Shown piece by piece: positions 14,680 to 22,001 of a DNA stretch of 22,001 bases. Both the position numbers and the translations under genes were made by a program. Source of the stretch: JAVXCQ01 sp036659415 (GTDB taxonomy: Bacteria > Bacillota > Negativicutes > Acidaminococcales > Acidaminococcaceae). Below the pieces are notes generated by a model. That model was not told the DNA's origin. It made no database searches and was given only the letters and a program-made list of their open reading frames with translations. Every line of letters begins with the position of its first letter. The stretch's first letter is position 1. The stretch spans positions 1 to 22,001 of the forward strand of contig JAVXCQ010000025.1 in NCBI GenBank assembly GCA_036659415.1, read 5' to 3'.

Positions 14680-15124
14680 GTTGCTCCGCTCCTTGCAAAT
14701 ATTTTTCCGCACAAAGGCGGCAATAACCATAAAATTCCAGACGATGTCCGGTCACCACAAAACCAGCCTTTTGGGCTGCTGTACCTAGGTGTTCTTCGGC
14801 GCAACACCCCAAGATGGCCTCACGCTTACCACAACCCTTGCAAATTAAATAATGTTTATGCTCGCCGGCAATTAATTCATATAAACTACAGCCTCCCGCC
14901 TTTTCCAAACGGTAGAGAATCCCCAGGTCGCTTAGAGCATTCAAATTGCGGTAAACCGTATCCACACTGACCTCCGCACCCTTAGCCTGCAAAGCTGCTG
15001 CCAGTTCTCCAGCCGTAACCAAGTTATCGGAAGCTACAATCACCTGTAAAATGTTTTTGCGTTGTTCGGTAATCCGACAACCCCGTTTTTTCATTAGCAA
15101 TAATAATTGCTCCAACTGTGTCAT
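14672..15124 (-). CDS. zur: Fur-family zinc uptake regulator (Zur-like)
   Basis: A 150-residue Fur-family repressor with an N-terminal winged helix (about 1-75; DTVYRNLNAL recognition region) and a metal-binding dimerisation domain. Structural zinc cysteines are C95, C98, C135 and C138. The sensing-site histidines H89, H91 and H127 plus E130 are present. It is the first gene of the znuACB operon, which makes zinc the likely signal and Zur the likely identity. Operon position rather than sequence alone supports this. ATG 15124 has GAGGG 6 nt upstream and is preferred over TTG 15130. It probably represses its own operon through the palindrome at 15180-15197. Confidence 0.87.
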   Translation of the reverse strand: MTQLEQLLLLMKKRGCRITEQRKNILQVIVASDNLVTAGELAAALQAKGAEVSVDTVYRNLNALSDLGILYRLEKAGGCSLYELIAGEHKHYLICKGCGKREAILGCCAEEHLGTAAQKAGFVVTGHRLEFYGYCRLCAEKYLQGAEQHE

Positions 15125-15174
15125 GTCCAACCCTCTAATTTCTTAATACTAATTTTCCTATTAACAGCCCTCTT

Positions 15175-15203
15175 AGATTAATACGAAAATTCTTATTTGT
15201 CAA
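15175..15203 (-). promoter_or_regulatory. Promoter and candidate Zur operator of the zinc operon
   Basis: On the minus strand, a perfect TTGACA (15198-15203), a 17-bp spacer and TAATCT (15175-15180) are seen. The spacer is almost entirely an imperfect 18-bp palindrome, AATAAGAATTTTCGTATT (15180-15197), with matching arms AATA-GAA and TTC-TATT. A repressor bound there would block RNA polymerase. Confidence 0.65.
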
Positions 15204-15232
15204 GTTAGTCTGCCTTTTTTCGCTAAAAAGAG

Positions 15233-15238
15233 TATAAT
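15233..15238 (+). promoter_or_regulatory. Candidate -10 of the nicotinamidase gene
   Basis: A TATAAT hexamer lies 35 bp before the start codon. No clear -35 is seen at 16-18 bp spacing. The divergent zinc promoter is only 30 bp away, so a repressor there might affect both. Confidence 0.45.
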
Positions 15239-15273
15239 AGAGAACAAAACTAAAACTAAAAGGAGTGCCGCTC

Positions 15274-15930
15274 ATGCCAGTTACTAAATTACCGGAACAA
15301 AAATTTATTGCTGCTTTTGATATTGATGCGCAAAATACCTTTACCCCCCTTTGTCCTCAGGAACTACCCATCGCCGGTGGCGACGAAATCGTCCCCGAAT
15401 TAAACTTGCAGGCAACCTATGCTGCGCTCAGAATAGCCTCCCGAGATGCCCATTCTTCCCAGGCTCTGTGGCTCACAGATAGCGCCCACCCCATCTATGC
15501 CCCAATTGACGGTTACCCCAACCTAGACCTGCACTGGCCGGCACACGCCATCGTTGGTACCAAAGGTTTCGATTTTATTCCCGGTCTTGACCCGGCAGGT
15601 TATGCCTATCAAGCTTATAAAGGCATTGAACCCGATAAACACCCCTATGGTGCTTGTTATCACAATTTAGACGATAGTCTATCTACCGGCGTCCTTGAGT
15701 TTTTGCGGGACAACGGCATTACTACCGTCATTTGCGGTGGACTGGCACTGGACTACTGCGTCAAAACCACCGTCCTGCAATTGGTTCAAGCTGGCTTTGA
15801 CGTAATTTTGAACCTAGCCGCCACCCGAGGCATTGCTCCAGATACAGTGGCGACTGCTTTAAAAGAAATGCAAGCTGCCGGCGTCACTATTTTGAACCAA
15901 GCGGCAGAACTCCAAACCCTTAAATCATAA
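15274..15930 (+). CDS. pncA: Nicotinamidase / isochorismatase-family amidohydrolase
   Basis: A 218-residue cysteine hydrolase that probably converts nicotinamide to nicotinate for NAD salvage. The catalytic triad is D18 in DAQNTF, K116 in YKGIEP and C162 in LDYCVKTTV. Metal ligands fit the nicotinamidase pattern: D58 and H60 in DAH, and H91 in HWPAHAIVGT. Metal-ligand conservation and the length favour nicotinamidase over isochorismatase. ATG 15274 lies 8 nt after AAAGGAG; an in-frame GTG three codons upstream overlaps that site and is rejected. It is a single-gene unit, divergent from the zinc operon and followed by a bidirectional terminator. Confidence 0.88.
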   Translation: MPVTKLPEQKFIAAFDIDAQNTFTPLCPQELPIAGGDEIVPELNLQATYAALRIASRDAHSSQALWLTDSAHPIYAPIDGYPNLDLHWPAHAIVGTKGFDFIPGLDPAGYAYQAYKGIEPDKHPYGACYHNLDDSLSTGVLEFLRDNGITTVICGGLALDYCVKTTVLQLVQAGFDVILNLAATRGIAPDTVATALKEMQAAGVTILNQAAELQTLKS

Positions 15931-15970
15931 CTGCTACTTAAACTAAATTAAAACAACTCCCTAAAGGGAT

Positions 15971-16007
15971 AAAAAAACAACTCCTGCAACCACAGGAGTT
16001 GTTTTTT
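15971..16007. terminator. Bidirectional terminator between pncA and rlmH
   Basis: AACAACTCCTG (15976-15986) pairs perfectly with CAGGAGTTGTT (15993-16003) over a 6-nt loop. The flanks are seven A on the left (15971-15977) and TTTTTT on the right (16002-16007), so it can terminate both convergent genes. Confidence 0.92.
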
Positions 16008-16023
16008 GTTGCGTTTTTAATTG

Positions 16024-16503
16024 TTACCAGTGATATTTTTCACCACGACTAATTTTGTAAGCTCGATAAATTTGTTCGAGGAGGAGTAAACGTATCATTT
16101 GATGGGTGAAAGTCAGCCGAGAAAAAGAAATAGTTTCATCGGCACGAGCCCGCAAAGCGTCCGTAAATCCAAAGGCGCCACCAATAACAAAGGTAAGATG
16201 ACTTTGCCCTGCCAAACCCAAGCTGTCAAACCTGGCGGCCAGCTCTGGAGAACTAAGCTGTTTACCAACCACGTCCAGTACGAGGACATAGGAATGTGCC
16301 GGAATAATGGCCAAAAGTCGCTCGGTTTCCCGAGCCAAGACTTGCTCTTTTTCCGCTGGCGAGGGATTATCCGGCATTCTTTCTTCATTAATGGCCAGTG
16401 TTTCTAATTTGCAAAAAGGCCCCAGTCGCTTGGTGAATTCCTCCACCCCGGCAACAAGATACTTTTCTTTCAGCTTACCCACGCAGGCCAGTGTTATTTT
16501 CAT
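16024..16503 (-). CDS. rlmH: 23S rRNA (pseudouridine1915-N3)-methyltransferase
   Basis: A 159-residue SPOUT methyltransferase that methylates pseudouridine 1915 in helix 69 of 23S rRNA on the 70S ribosome. The trefoil-knot SAM site is recognisable: LDVVGKQLSSPELA, FVIGGAFGF, and the C-terminal FTHQMIRLLLLEQIYRAYKI segment with the terminal GEKYH. Length matches the family exactly. It ends in YHW rather than the usual YHK or YHR, a minor variation. ATG 16503 starts 3 bp after the htrA stop, so the two are co-transcribed. The walJ-htrA-rlmH order matches the end of the wal operon in Bacillus. Confidence 0.97.
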   Translation of the reverse strand: MKITLACVGKLKEKYLVAGVEEFTKRLGPFCKLETLAINEERMPDNPSPAEKEQVLARETERLLAIIPAHSYVLVLDVVGKQLSSPELAARFDSLGLAGQSHLTFVIGGAFGFTDALRARADETISFSRLTFTHQMIRLLLLEQIYRAYKISRGEKYHW

Positions 16504-16506
16504 ACC

Positions 16507-17595
16507 TTAACCCTCTGCCGGTGCTTCGGTCAAAGTCACCTCTAGCACTTGTTCGGCGTCCCCACGCAAAACTGTGACACTAACGGTATCGCCAATTTTG
16601 CCTTGGGCAATTTTATCCCGCAAGGTGGCCACCTTAGTCACGGTTTCAGCATTATATTTCGTAATAATATCATTCGCTCTCATACCTGCCCGCCAAGCCG
16701 GTCCACCTACCGCAGCCTTCATAACAAAAATACCGCCCCGCAAGTCAATATTGATGCCGTATTTAGCCGCCAAGTCTTTGTCAATCAGTGCCACACCTAG
16801 GTACGGACGAATGACCCGGCCTTGTTTTTCCAAATCCGCCAAAATCGGTTTTGCCGCATTAACAGGAATGGCAAAACCAATACCTTCCACGCCGCCTACA
16901 GCAATTTTGGCACTATTAATGCCAATGACTTCGCCATCGGCGTTCACCAACGCACCACCGGAATTACCGGGGTTAATAGCAGCATCTGTTTGCAAGAGTT
17001 TAAACTTGCGTTCACCCAAATCAATGGAGCGATTTAAAGCGCTAATCACGCCGGCCGTCACACTGCCACGAAACTCTAAGCCTAGCGGGTTACCAATAGC
17101 AATCGCCGGTTCGCCCACCAAAATACTATCGGAGTCACCAAAGGTAGCTACGGTTAAATTATCCGCCTCGATTTTCACTACTGCTAAATCCGTAGCGGCA
17201 TCCACCCCTAGCACTGTGCCCGGCACACTGCGGCCATCAGCCAGACTGACCACCAGCTCCTGTGCACCCTCAACCACATGATTATTGGTCACAATAAGAC
17301 CACTTTGGTCATAAATTACCCCAGAGCCAGTACCCCGCTCCGTTAAAGCTACCCGATTAAAAATATCACGCACCAAGGCTTTATTAGTAATACCAACCAC
17401 CGCCGGGCCTACTTTTTTGGCAGCACTGACAATGGGCGTATTGCGGGCGGCACTCACAGTAGTCGCAGCCGCCGCAGCCGGGGTTACCGGTGCGGCGGCT
17501 TTTTTGGAGGCCGCACAGCCACCAGTCACGAGGAGCACACCCAGAAGCATCCCTACTAACACGGAAAGGGTTTGCGAAAATATTGTTTTTTTCAT
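16507..17595 (-). CDS. htrA: HtrA/DegP-like trypsin-type serine protease with PDZ domain
   Basis: A 362-residue S1C protease for extracytoplasmic protein quality control. It has an N-terminal hydrophobic segment (about 4-24), ending in VTGGC at residue 27, that could be a lipobox with an unusual Thr at -3. An Ala-rich linker (33-50), the protease domain with triad H106, D136 and S212 (TNNHVV, ATDLAVV, GNSGG), and one PDZ domain (about 265-355) follow. The start is ATG 17595, where the signal segment begins; a longer in-frame extension has no signal and overlaps walJ. It starts 5 bp after walJ and is followed by rlmH. If the cysteine is lipidated, the protease is anchored on the outer face of the membrane. 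Otherwise it is a membrane-anchored protein. Confidence 0.95.
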   Translation of the reverse strand: MKKTIFSQTLSVLVGMLLGVLLVTGGCAASKKAAAPVTPAAAAATTVSAARNTPIVSAAKKVGPAVVGITNKALVRDIFNRVALTERGTGSGVIYDQSGLIVTNNHVVEGAQELVVSLADGRSVPGTVLGVDAATDLAVVKIEADNLTVATFGDSDSILVGEPAIAIGNPLGLEFRGSVTAGVISALNRSIDLGERKFKLLQTDAAINPGNSGGALVNADGEVIGINSAKIAVGGVEGIGFAIPVNAAKPILADLEKQGRVIRPYLGVALIDKDLAAKYGINIDLRGGIFVMKAAVGGPAWRAGMRANDIITKYNAETVTKVATLRDKIAQGKIGDTVSVTVLRGDAEQVLEVTLTEAPAEG

Positions 17596-17600
17596 TAATT

Positions 17601-18386
17601 TCACTCCTTGCTTAAATTGTGCACCACATAATCCTGGGCGGTCACATAGATTTTGAGTTCTTCGCCACAAGCTGCTGAGCGTAAAATATTTTTAACTGTC
17701 GCTAAAGCCAGTGCTGGCGTATTATTTTCTTGACTGATATGAGCCAAAAACACTTCCTGGGGCAAGCGGGGCATTTTGGCTAAAAGCCAACCGGCCGCCA
17801 CATTGGATAAATGACCACGGGTACCCAAAATACGTTCTTTCAGCATTTGAGGATAGCTACCGTTTTTGAGCATTTCCTCATCATGGTTAGCTTCCAAAAT
17901 GAGCACCGCAGCATCGGTAATCGCTCTGGTAATTTCGGCATTGACGAACCCACTATCGGTCAAATAGGTACATTTTTCGTTACCATAGCGGAACATATAA
18001 CCCACTGGATTCGCCGCATCATGAGAAATTGCAAAGGGAGTAATCTCCAAATCCCCTAAGCGAAAAGCACTAGGCAAAATTCTGCAACAACTGCGCTCAA
18101 TTTCACTGCGTTTAAGCATAGCCCCCCAAGTACCTTCATTGGCAAAAATCGGCAGTTGGTATTTGCGGCTCAACACCGGCAGCCCACCCACATGATCAGT
18201 ATGCTCATGTGTAATGAGTACCCCCGACAACTCTTCCGGCGCCACTTGACAAGCTTTAAGTCCCGCCGTGATTTTGCGACAGCTCACGCCGGCATCCACC
18301 AAAACGGCAGTCTTCCCGGCCTTAATGAGAGTCGCATTACCCTTACTGCCACTGGCGATAACGGCTACTTCAAAAGCTGTTCTCAT
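17601..18386 (-). CDS. walJ: MBL-fold metallohydrolase, WalJ/YycJ family
   Basis: A 261-residue metallo-beta-lactamase-fold hydrolase of the WalJ (YycJ/VicX) family. It has the ligands H60, H62, D64 and H65 in THEHTDHVGG, with further ligand regions ISHDAA (H near 140), the TDSGF aspartate and the late HISQEN histidine. Relatives are two-metal nucleases or phosphodiesterases linked to cell wall and DNA replication control, but the exact substrate is debated. ATG 18386 overlaps the deoC stop by 4 bp (ATGA), and htrA follows 5 bp after its stop. In many Firmicutes this gene lies directly behind walRKHI; here the two-component genes are absent and deoC precedes it. Confidence 0.93.
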   Translation of the reverse strand: MRTAFEVAVIASGSKGNATLIKAGKTAVLVDAGVSCRKITAGLKACQVAPEELSGVLITHEHTDHVGGLPVLSRKYQLPIFANEGTWGAMLKRSEIERSCCRILPSAFRLGDLEITPFAISHDAANPVGYMFRYGNEKCTYLTDSGFVNAEITRAITDAAVLILEANHDEEMLKNGSYPQMLKERILGTRGHLSNVAAGWLLAKMPRLPQEVFLAHISQENNTPALALATVKNILRSAACGEELKIYVTAQDYVVHNLSKE

Positions 18387-19036
18387 ACTGTGGCCGCCGC
18401 AATTGCTCCGCCGGCACTAGTACCAAGGCGATCAGCTCCGGCGGCTACCAGAGCCTGAGCTGTAGCCACATCACGAATACCACCAGCTGCTTTGACACCA
18501 ATTTTGCCTTTATCTGCTTCAGCACGTAACAACTCTACATCGGCGACCGTTGCTCCGCCGTGGGCAAAGCCGGTACTGGTTTTTACAAAGCGAGCACCAC
18601 CGGCAATGACCAGTTGTGTAGCACGCCGTTTTTCTTCGTCTGTTAGCAGACAGGTTTCAATAATGACTTTGACCGGACGCGGTTTTGCTGCCGTCACAAC
18701 TTGCCTAATATCTTCCTCCACCGCCGCATAGTCACCGGTCTTAAAAGCGGAAATATTCATTACCATATCAATTTCATCGGCATGATTCGCTACTGCCATT
18801 TTAGCTTCCAGAACTTTGACTTCCGTATAAGTCGCCCCTAGCGGAAAACCTATCACCGTCACTACCTGCACCCAGGTTCCGGTCAAAAGATGCCGTGCCA
18901 AGGATACATAACAAGGATTAACGCAAACAGCACGCAATTGGTATTTTTTAGCCTCGTCACATAAAGCGATAATATCCGGCACGGTTGCTTCCGGTTTTAA
19001 AAGTGTATGTTCTAAATAACCTGCTAAATTAGTCAT
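18383..19036 (-). CDS. deoC: Deoxyribose-phosphate aldolase
   Basis: A 217-residue class I aldolase that splits 2-deoxyribose 5-phosphate into glyceraldehyde 3-phosphate and acetaldehyde in deoxynucleoside catabolism. The Schiff-base lysine K152 is in FVKTSTGF, the proton-relay lysine is K182 in VKAAGG, and D90 is in EIDMVMN. Length is typical of the short Firmicute/archaeal DeoC group. ATG 19036 has GGAGG 7 nt upstream. It heads the deoC-walJ-htrA-rlmH run and is coupled to walJ by a 4-bp overlap. No deoB, deoD or nucleoside transporter is near, so its transcription may be housekeeping rather than nucleoside-induced. Confidence 0.97.
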   Translation of the reverse strand: MTNLAGYLEHTLLKPEATVPDIIALCDEAKKYQLRAVCVNPCYVSLARHLLTGTWVQVVTVIGFPLGATYTEVKVLEAKMAVANHADEIDMVMNISAFKTGDYAAVEEDIRQVVTAAKPRPVKVIIETCLLTDEEKRRATQLVIAGGARFVKTSTGFAHGGATVADVELLRAEADKGKIGVKAAGGIRDVATAQALVAAGADRLGTSAGGAIAAATV

Positions 19037-19075
19037 TTCATAGCCTCCTAGCCATAGCTTACATTACTATTTAAT

Positions 19076-19084
19076 ATTATAGCA
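19076..19084 (-). promoter_or_regulatory. Extended -10 promoter of the deoC-walJ-htrA-rlmH operon
   Basis: On the minus strand the sequence TGCTATAAT forms an extended -10 (TGn plus a perfect TATAAT) about 40 bp before the deoC start. No convincing -35 is visible at 17-bp spacing, which an extended -10 can tolerate. Confidence 0.65.
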
Positions 19085-19126
19085 AAAATTGTTACATCAG
19101 TAGTGAAAAAAACGTGAAACAGAAAA

Positions 19127-19190
19127 GCCCAAGCCGAGCTACAAACTATCAGTCTGGTTTACACCATCGTGATTATCTGTGCTCAGGCTT
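19127..19190 (-). terminator. Probable terminator region of perR
   Basis: On the minus strand, AAGCC-T-GAGC just after the perR stop can pair with GCTC-GGCTT about 45 nt later (bulged T), followed by GGGCTTTTCTGTTT. The large loop contains small internal helices such as ATCAC/GTGTA. The form is less tidy than the other terminators here, so only a probable call is made. Confidence 0.45.
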
Positions 19191-19205
19191 GAGCTCAAAG
19201 GAACT

Positions 19206-19634
19206 TTAATTTTGCTGACGACAATTGGCACAAATCCCGAAAAAATAAAACTGCTGTCCCTGTACCTCATAGTTAGTTTCAGCTGCCACCGTCTTTTGCA
19301 AGGCTTTTAACGGTAAAGGTTGTACATCATCTACCCGACCGCAAGCCGTACACTGAATGTGGGCATGGTTACTAACATCAGCGTCATAGCGATAACTATC
19401 TTCACCAGTGTTCAAGATCTGAATTAGTTTGAGTTGATGCAAAATTTCCACGGTCTTATACACAGTCGCAAAACTCATAGAAGGGTATTTAGGACGTAGT
19501 TTACTATAAAGCATTTCTGCACTGGGGTGAGTCTTCTCCCCTGCCAGTACCTCATACACAGCTAGGCGTTGCGGTGTGACTTTAAAGCCATGCTCCCGCA
19601 AGGTAGCGGTTAATTCTTGGCTTGTTAACATCAT
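19206..19634 (-). CDS. perR: Fur-family peroxide-sensing repressor (PerR)
   Basis: A 142-residue Fur-family regulator. The residues of the Bacillus PerR regulatory site are all present with a one-residue offset: H36, D84, H90, H92 and D103. The structural zinc site is C95, C98, C135 and C138. The Asp at 84 (RYD) is the feature separating PerR from Fur, whose equivalent is usually Glu. PerR with Fe2+ is inactivated by oxidation of its histidines by H2O2. ATG 19634 is chosen because AGGAAAGG lies 6 nt upstream; the GTG two codons earlier has no spacing. It is a single gene with a PerR box over its own promoter, divergent from tex. The neighbouring zur is a distinct paralogue. Confidence 0.93.
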   Translation of the reverse strand: MMLTSQELTATLREHGFKVTPQRLAVYEVLAGEKTHPSAEMLYSKLRPKYPSMSFATVYKTVEILHQLKLIQILNTGEDSYRYDADVSNHAHIQCTACGRVDDVQPLPLKALQKTVAAETNYEVQGQQFYFFGICANCRQQN

Positions 19635-19712
19635 CTTCACCCTTTCCTCAAGTTATTAAGACTTATTATTTCTTAATTGGCTGATTTTTAATTAATAAGA
19701 TTTATCTATATA

Positions 19713-19749
19713 CTATAATTATTATATTTTTAGAAGTCCTTTCTGTCAA
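19713..19749 (-). promoter_or_regulatory. Consensus promoter and PerR box of perR
   Basis: On the minus strand, a perfect TTGACA (19744-19749), a 17-bp spacer and a perfect TATAAT (19721-19726) are seen. The palindrome TATAATAATTATA (19714-19726) overlaps the -10 and matches 13 of 15 positions of the PerR box TTATAATNATTATAA. This indicates strong basal transcription with autorepression. Confidence 0.82.
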
Positions 19750-19821
19750 GGCTAAATGCAGGAGTTTCCTCTTGTCTTCTCGAATATGTAAGTTCGCACT
19801 TTAAAGAAAGCAGGTATCATC

Positions 19822-21993
19822 ATGACAGAAATCACTAAACTAATCGCTCAAGAACTAAGTATTGCACCTCACAAAGTTAGTGCCACCCTCCAGCTCTTGG
19901 ACGAGGGTAACACCATTCCGTTCGTTGCCAGATATCGTAAAGAAGTCACCGGCGAACTGGACGAAGAACAAATTCGCAATATTAGCGAACGTGCTCAATA
20001 TTTACGCAATGTGGCCGAACGCCGCTCTGAAATAATCGCCACCATTACCGCTCAGGGCAAATTAACCCCAGAGCTAGAAACTGCATTAAAGGCAACCAGT
20101 AAATTACAAGCCTTAGAAGACCTCTATCTGCCCTACAAACAAAAAAAACGCACCCGTGCTATGATTGCCCGGGAAAAAGGTCTAGAGCCCTTAGCTGAAT
20201 TAATTATGACCCAAGAAGAACCGGCCTGCTCTTTAGACGAATTGGCCAGCTATCATCTTGATGCCGAAAAAGGCCTAGTGACCGCCGCTGATGCCTGGGC
20301 TGGCGCCTCGGACATCGTAGCTGAAACCATTGCTGACCGTGCCGACCTCAGAGAAGTGCTCCGCCGTGAACTATGGCGCAGTGCAGAACTTTCCTCGGAA
20401 CTTAGTGCAGACGAAACTGTGGCTCAGGACTTTCTCATGTATAAGGAATATACTGAACCGATTAAACAATTGCCCCCTCACCGAATTTTGGCGCTGAACC
20501 GAGGAGAGAAGAAAGCCTGTCTGAAATTAAAACTTAATCTTCCCAGTGCCGCCGTCCTCACTCAGCTAGCTCAAAAGCTCTACATTAAACCTACCGGCAC
20601 TTTTACCGAACTGTATACCGCCGCCCTGCAAGATGCCTATAAACGCTTGCTTTTCCCTGCCTTAGAACGAGAAATTCGCAATGACTTAACTGCCAAAGCA
20701 GAAAAACAGGCCATCTCCGTTTTTAGCACCAATTTAAGGCAATTACTCTTGCAACAACCTCTAGGCGGTCACACCGTTCTAGGCCTGGATCCCGGCTATC
20801 GCACCGGTTGCAAAGCGGCAGTAGTCGACCCCCAAGGACAAGTACTGGCACATAACGCCCTTTTTATCACAGGTAGCGACCACCAGCGTGCCCAAGCCGA
20901 AACTGCTTTTCTCCAACTGGTCCAACAATACCACGTCACCTTAGTTTCCATCGGTAACGGTACCGCTTCTTATGAAACAGAAGAATTCACTGCCCAAATG
21001 ATTGAAAAGCACCAACTCAATTTAGCTTATATTATTACTAGCGAACAAGGTGCCTCTGTTTATTCCGCCTCTAAACTAGCTCGAGAAGAGCTCCCGGATT
21101 TAGACGTATCCATTCGTGGTGCCGTTTCTATTGCCCGCCGCGTACAAGACCCCCTAGCGGAGCTAGTCAAGATTGACCCCCAGTCCATCGGTGTGGGGCA
21201 ATATCAACACGATGTCAACCAAAAAGAATTAACCGGTAGTCTAGGTAGCGTGGTAGAGTCCTGTGTAAATCATGTAGGTGTGGAGCTTAATACCGCTTCA
21301 CCGGCTCTACTCACCTACGTTGCCGGGGTTTCTGGTCCCGTAGCCAAAAACATTATTGCCTGGCGCACCGAAAACGGTCGTTTTACCAGCCGCAAGGAAT
21401 TGCTCAAAGTAGCACGTCTGGGGCCGGCCGCTTTTACCCAATGCGCAGGTTTTCTCCGCATTCAAAATGCTAAAAATCCTTTGGATAACACTTCCGTCCA
21501 TCCAGAAAGCTACAAATTAGCCGCAGCCGTACTCACGGAATTAGGGTTTTCCCTAGCAGATTGTACCAAACAGCTGGGTGCCGTACAGCTGGCAGCCGCA
21601 GCTGCCGAGGCCAAAGTTATTGCAGCTAAGCTGGACGCCGGCGTCCCCACGGTCACAGATATTCTAGCCGCCTTGGCAAAACCCGGTCGTGACCCCCGAG
21701 AAGATTCCCCTGCCCCCATGAGCCGCAAGAAAATAACCAAACTTTCGGAACTGGCCATCGGTAGCGTTGTCCGTGGTACCGTCCAAAATGTCATCGACTT
21801 TGGCGCCTTTGTGGACATTGGGCTTAAAATCAGCGGTCTTATTCACCGCTCCGAGCTAAGCACCAAATATTTCCGCCACCCACTAGACGTGGTATCGGTA
21901 GGACAGATTGTAGACGCCGTCATTATCAGCATCGACGAACAACGTAATCGCATCGGTCTTAGTTTGAAAAAAGTACCAAAAACGGAAAACTAA
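19822..21993 (+). CDS. tex: Tex-family transcription accessory / S1 RNA-binding protein
   Basis: A full-length 723-residue Tex protein, a cytoplasmic nucleic-acid-binding factor related to eukaryotic Spt6. Domains in order are the N-terminal helical region (1-about 200), a YqgF-like RNase H fold beginning near 316 (VLGLDPGYRTGCKAAV), helix-hairpin-helix segments at about 490-570 (including the VAKNIIAWR and FTSRKELLKVARLGP segments), and an S1 domain at about 645-715 (GSVVRGTVQNVIDFGAFVDIG). The ribosome binding site is weak: GCAGG 7 nt before ATG 19822. It is divergent from perR across 187 bp. Its precise role (transcription processivity or ribosome rescue) is not settled for the family. The stop at 21993 leaves only 8 bases to the window end. 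Confidence 0.97.
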   Translation: MTEITKLIAQELSIAPHKVSATLQLLDEGNTIPFVARYRKEVTGELDEEQIRNISERAQYLRNVAERRSEIIATITAQGKLTPELETALKATSKLQALEDLYLPYKQKKRTRAMIAREKGLEPLAELIMTQEEPACSLDELASYHLDAEKGLVTAADAWAGASDIVAETIADRADLREVLRRELWRSAELSSELSADETVAQDFLMYKEYTEPIKQLPPHRILALNRGEKKACLKLKLNLPSAAVLTQLAQKLYIKPTGTFTELYTAALQDAYKRLLFPALEREIRNDLTAKAEKQAISVFSTNLRQLLLQQPLGGHTVLGLDPGYRTGCKAAVVDPQGQVLAHNALFITGSDHQRAQAETAFLQLVQQYHVTLVSIGNGTASYETEEFTAQMIEKHQLNLAYIITSEQGASVYSASKLAREELPDLDVSIRGAVSIARRVQDPLAELVKIDPQSIGVGQYQHDVNQKELTGSLGSVVESCVNHVGVELNTASPALLTYVAGVSGPVAKNIIAWRTENGRFTSRKELLKVARLGPAAFTQCAGFLRIQNAKNPLDNTSVHPESYKLAAAVLTELGFSLADCTKQLGAVQLAAAAAEAKVIAAKLDAGVPTVTDILAALAKPGRDPREDSPAPMSRKKITKLSELAIGSVVRGTVQNVIDFGAFVDIGLKISGLIHRSELSTKYFRHPLDVVSVGQIVDAVIISIDEQRNRIGLSLKKVPKTEN

Positions 21994-22001
21994 ATAAAAA
22001 A

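Noticed and set aside
14680..14730. N-terminal extension of znuA beginning at 14730.
   Set aside because: It would bury the lipoprotein signal peptide, whereas ATG 14679 has a good ribosome binding site and a proper lipobox.
16574..17281. A 235-codon plus-strand open frame opposite htrA.
   Set aside because: It is a shadow of the biased codon use in htrA. The protein is low-complexity Ala/Pro/Ser and resembles no family.
17596..17670. N-terminal extension of htrA beginning at 17670.
   Set aside because: It overlaps the end of walJ and precedes the signal-like hydrophobic segment. ATG 17595 is the natural start.
19127..19190. Possible small RNA gene in the perR-deoC interval.
   Set aside because: The pairing can be explained as a long-loop terminator of perR, and no separate promoter is visible.

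Overview
The window reads as a chromosomal segment of a Gram-positive-type anaerobe, most likely a Negativicute-like Firmicute such as an Acidaminococcaceae or Phascolarctobacterium relative. That placement is an inference. It rests on strong AGGAGG-type ribosome binding sites, sigma-A-like promoters, an M-box riboswitch, a walJ-htrA-rlmH gene run, two ferredoxin-type 4Fe-4S proteins, and an acyl-CoA mutase beside a succinate/acetate-type CoA-transferase. No rRNA, tRNA, CRISPR array, insertion sequence or phage gene is visible. Twenty-one complete protein genes are supported.

Layout. (1) 21-5082, minus strand: a four-gene catabolic operon encoding a CoA-transferase, the large subunit of a B12-dependent acyl-CoA mutase, an MmgE/PrpD protein and a PaaI-type thioesterase. 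A divergent LysR regulator (5412-6293) faces it across a 329-bp region that holds a candidate LysR operator. (2) 6379-7389, minus: an aldo/keto reductase with a C-terminal two-cluster ferredoxin domain. (3) 7562-8993, plus: a sigma-A promoter, an M-box (Mg2+) riboswitch, an intrinsic terminator, and an orphan EIIC-like membrane protein of the PTS_EIIC_2 family. (4) 9071-11011, minus: purC, then a DUF362 ferredoxin protein whose ribosome binding site lies inside a hairpin. (5) 11297-15124, minus: a zinc-uptake operon zur-znuA-znuC-znuB followed by a PHP phosphoesterase, with a candidate Zur operator in its promoter. (6) 15274-15930, plus: a nicotinamidase. (7) 16024-19036, minus: deoC-walJ-htrA-rlmH. 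(8) 19206-19634, minus: perR with a PerR box over a consensus promoter, divergent from tex (19822-21993, plus).

How the genes fit together. Region 1 looks like a CoA-ester pathway. The transferase would activate an organic acid, the mutase would rearrange the carbon skeleton, the PrpD-like protein would dehydrate, isomerise or decarboxylate a branched acid, and the thioesterase would release CoA. The mutase differs from textbook methylmalonyl-CoA mutase at several normally invariant pocket residues, and no B12-binding small subunit is present, so the substrate is open. Metal homeostasis recurs: a Mg2+ riboswitch, a Zur-ZnuACB zinc system, and a PerR whose metal-binding residues all match Bacillus PerR.

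The most novel item is the Mg2+ riboswitch controlling an EIIC-like protein that has no phosphotransfer partner nearby. The altered mutase operon comes second, and the hairpin-sequestered translation start with a three-codon mini-ORF ahead of the DUF362 gene third.
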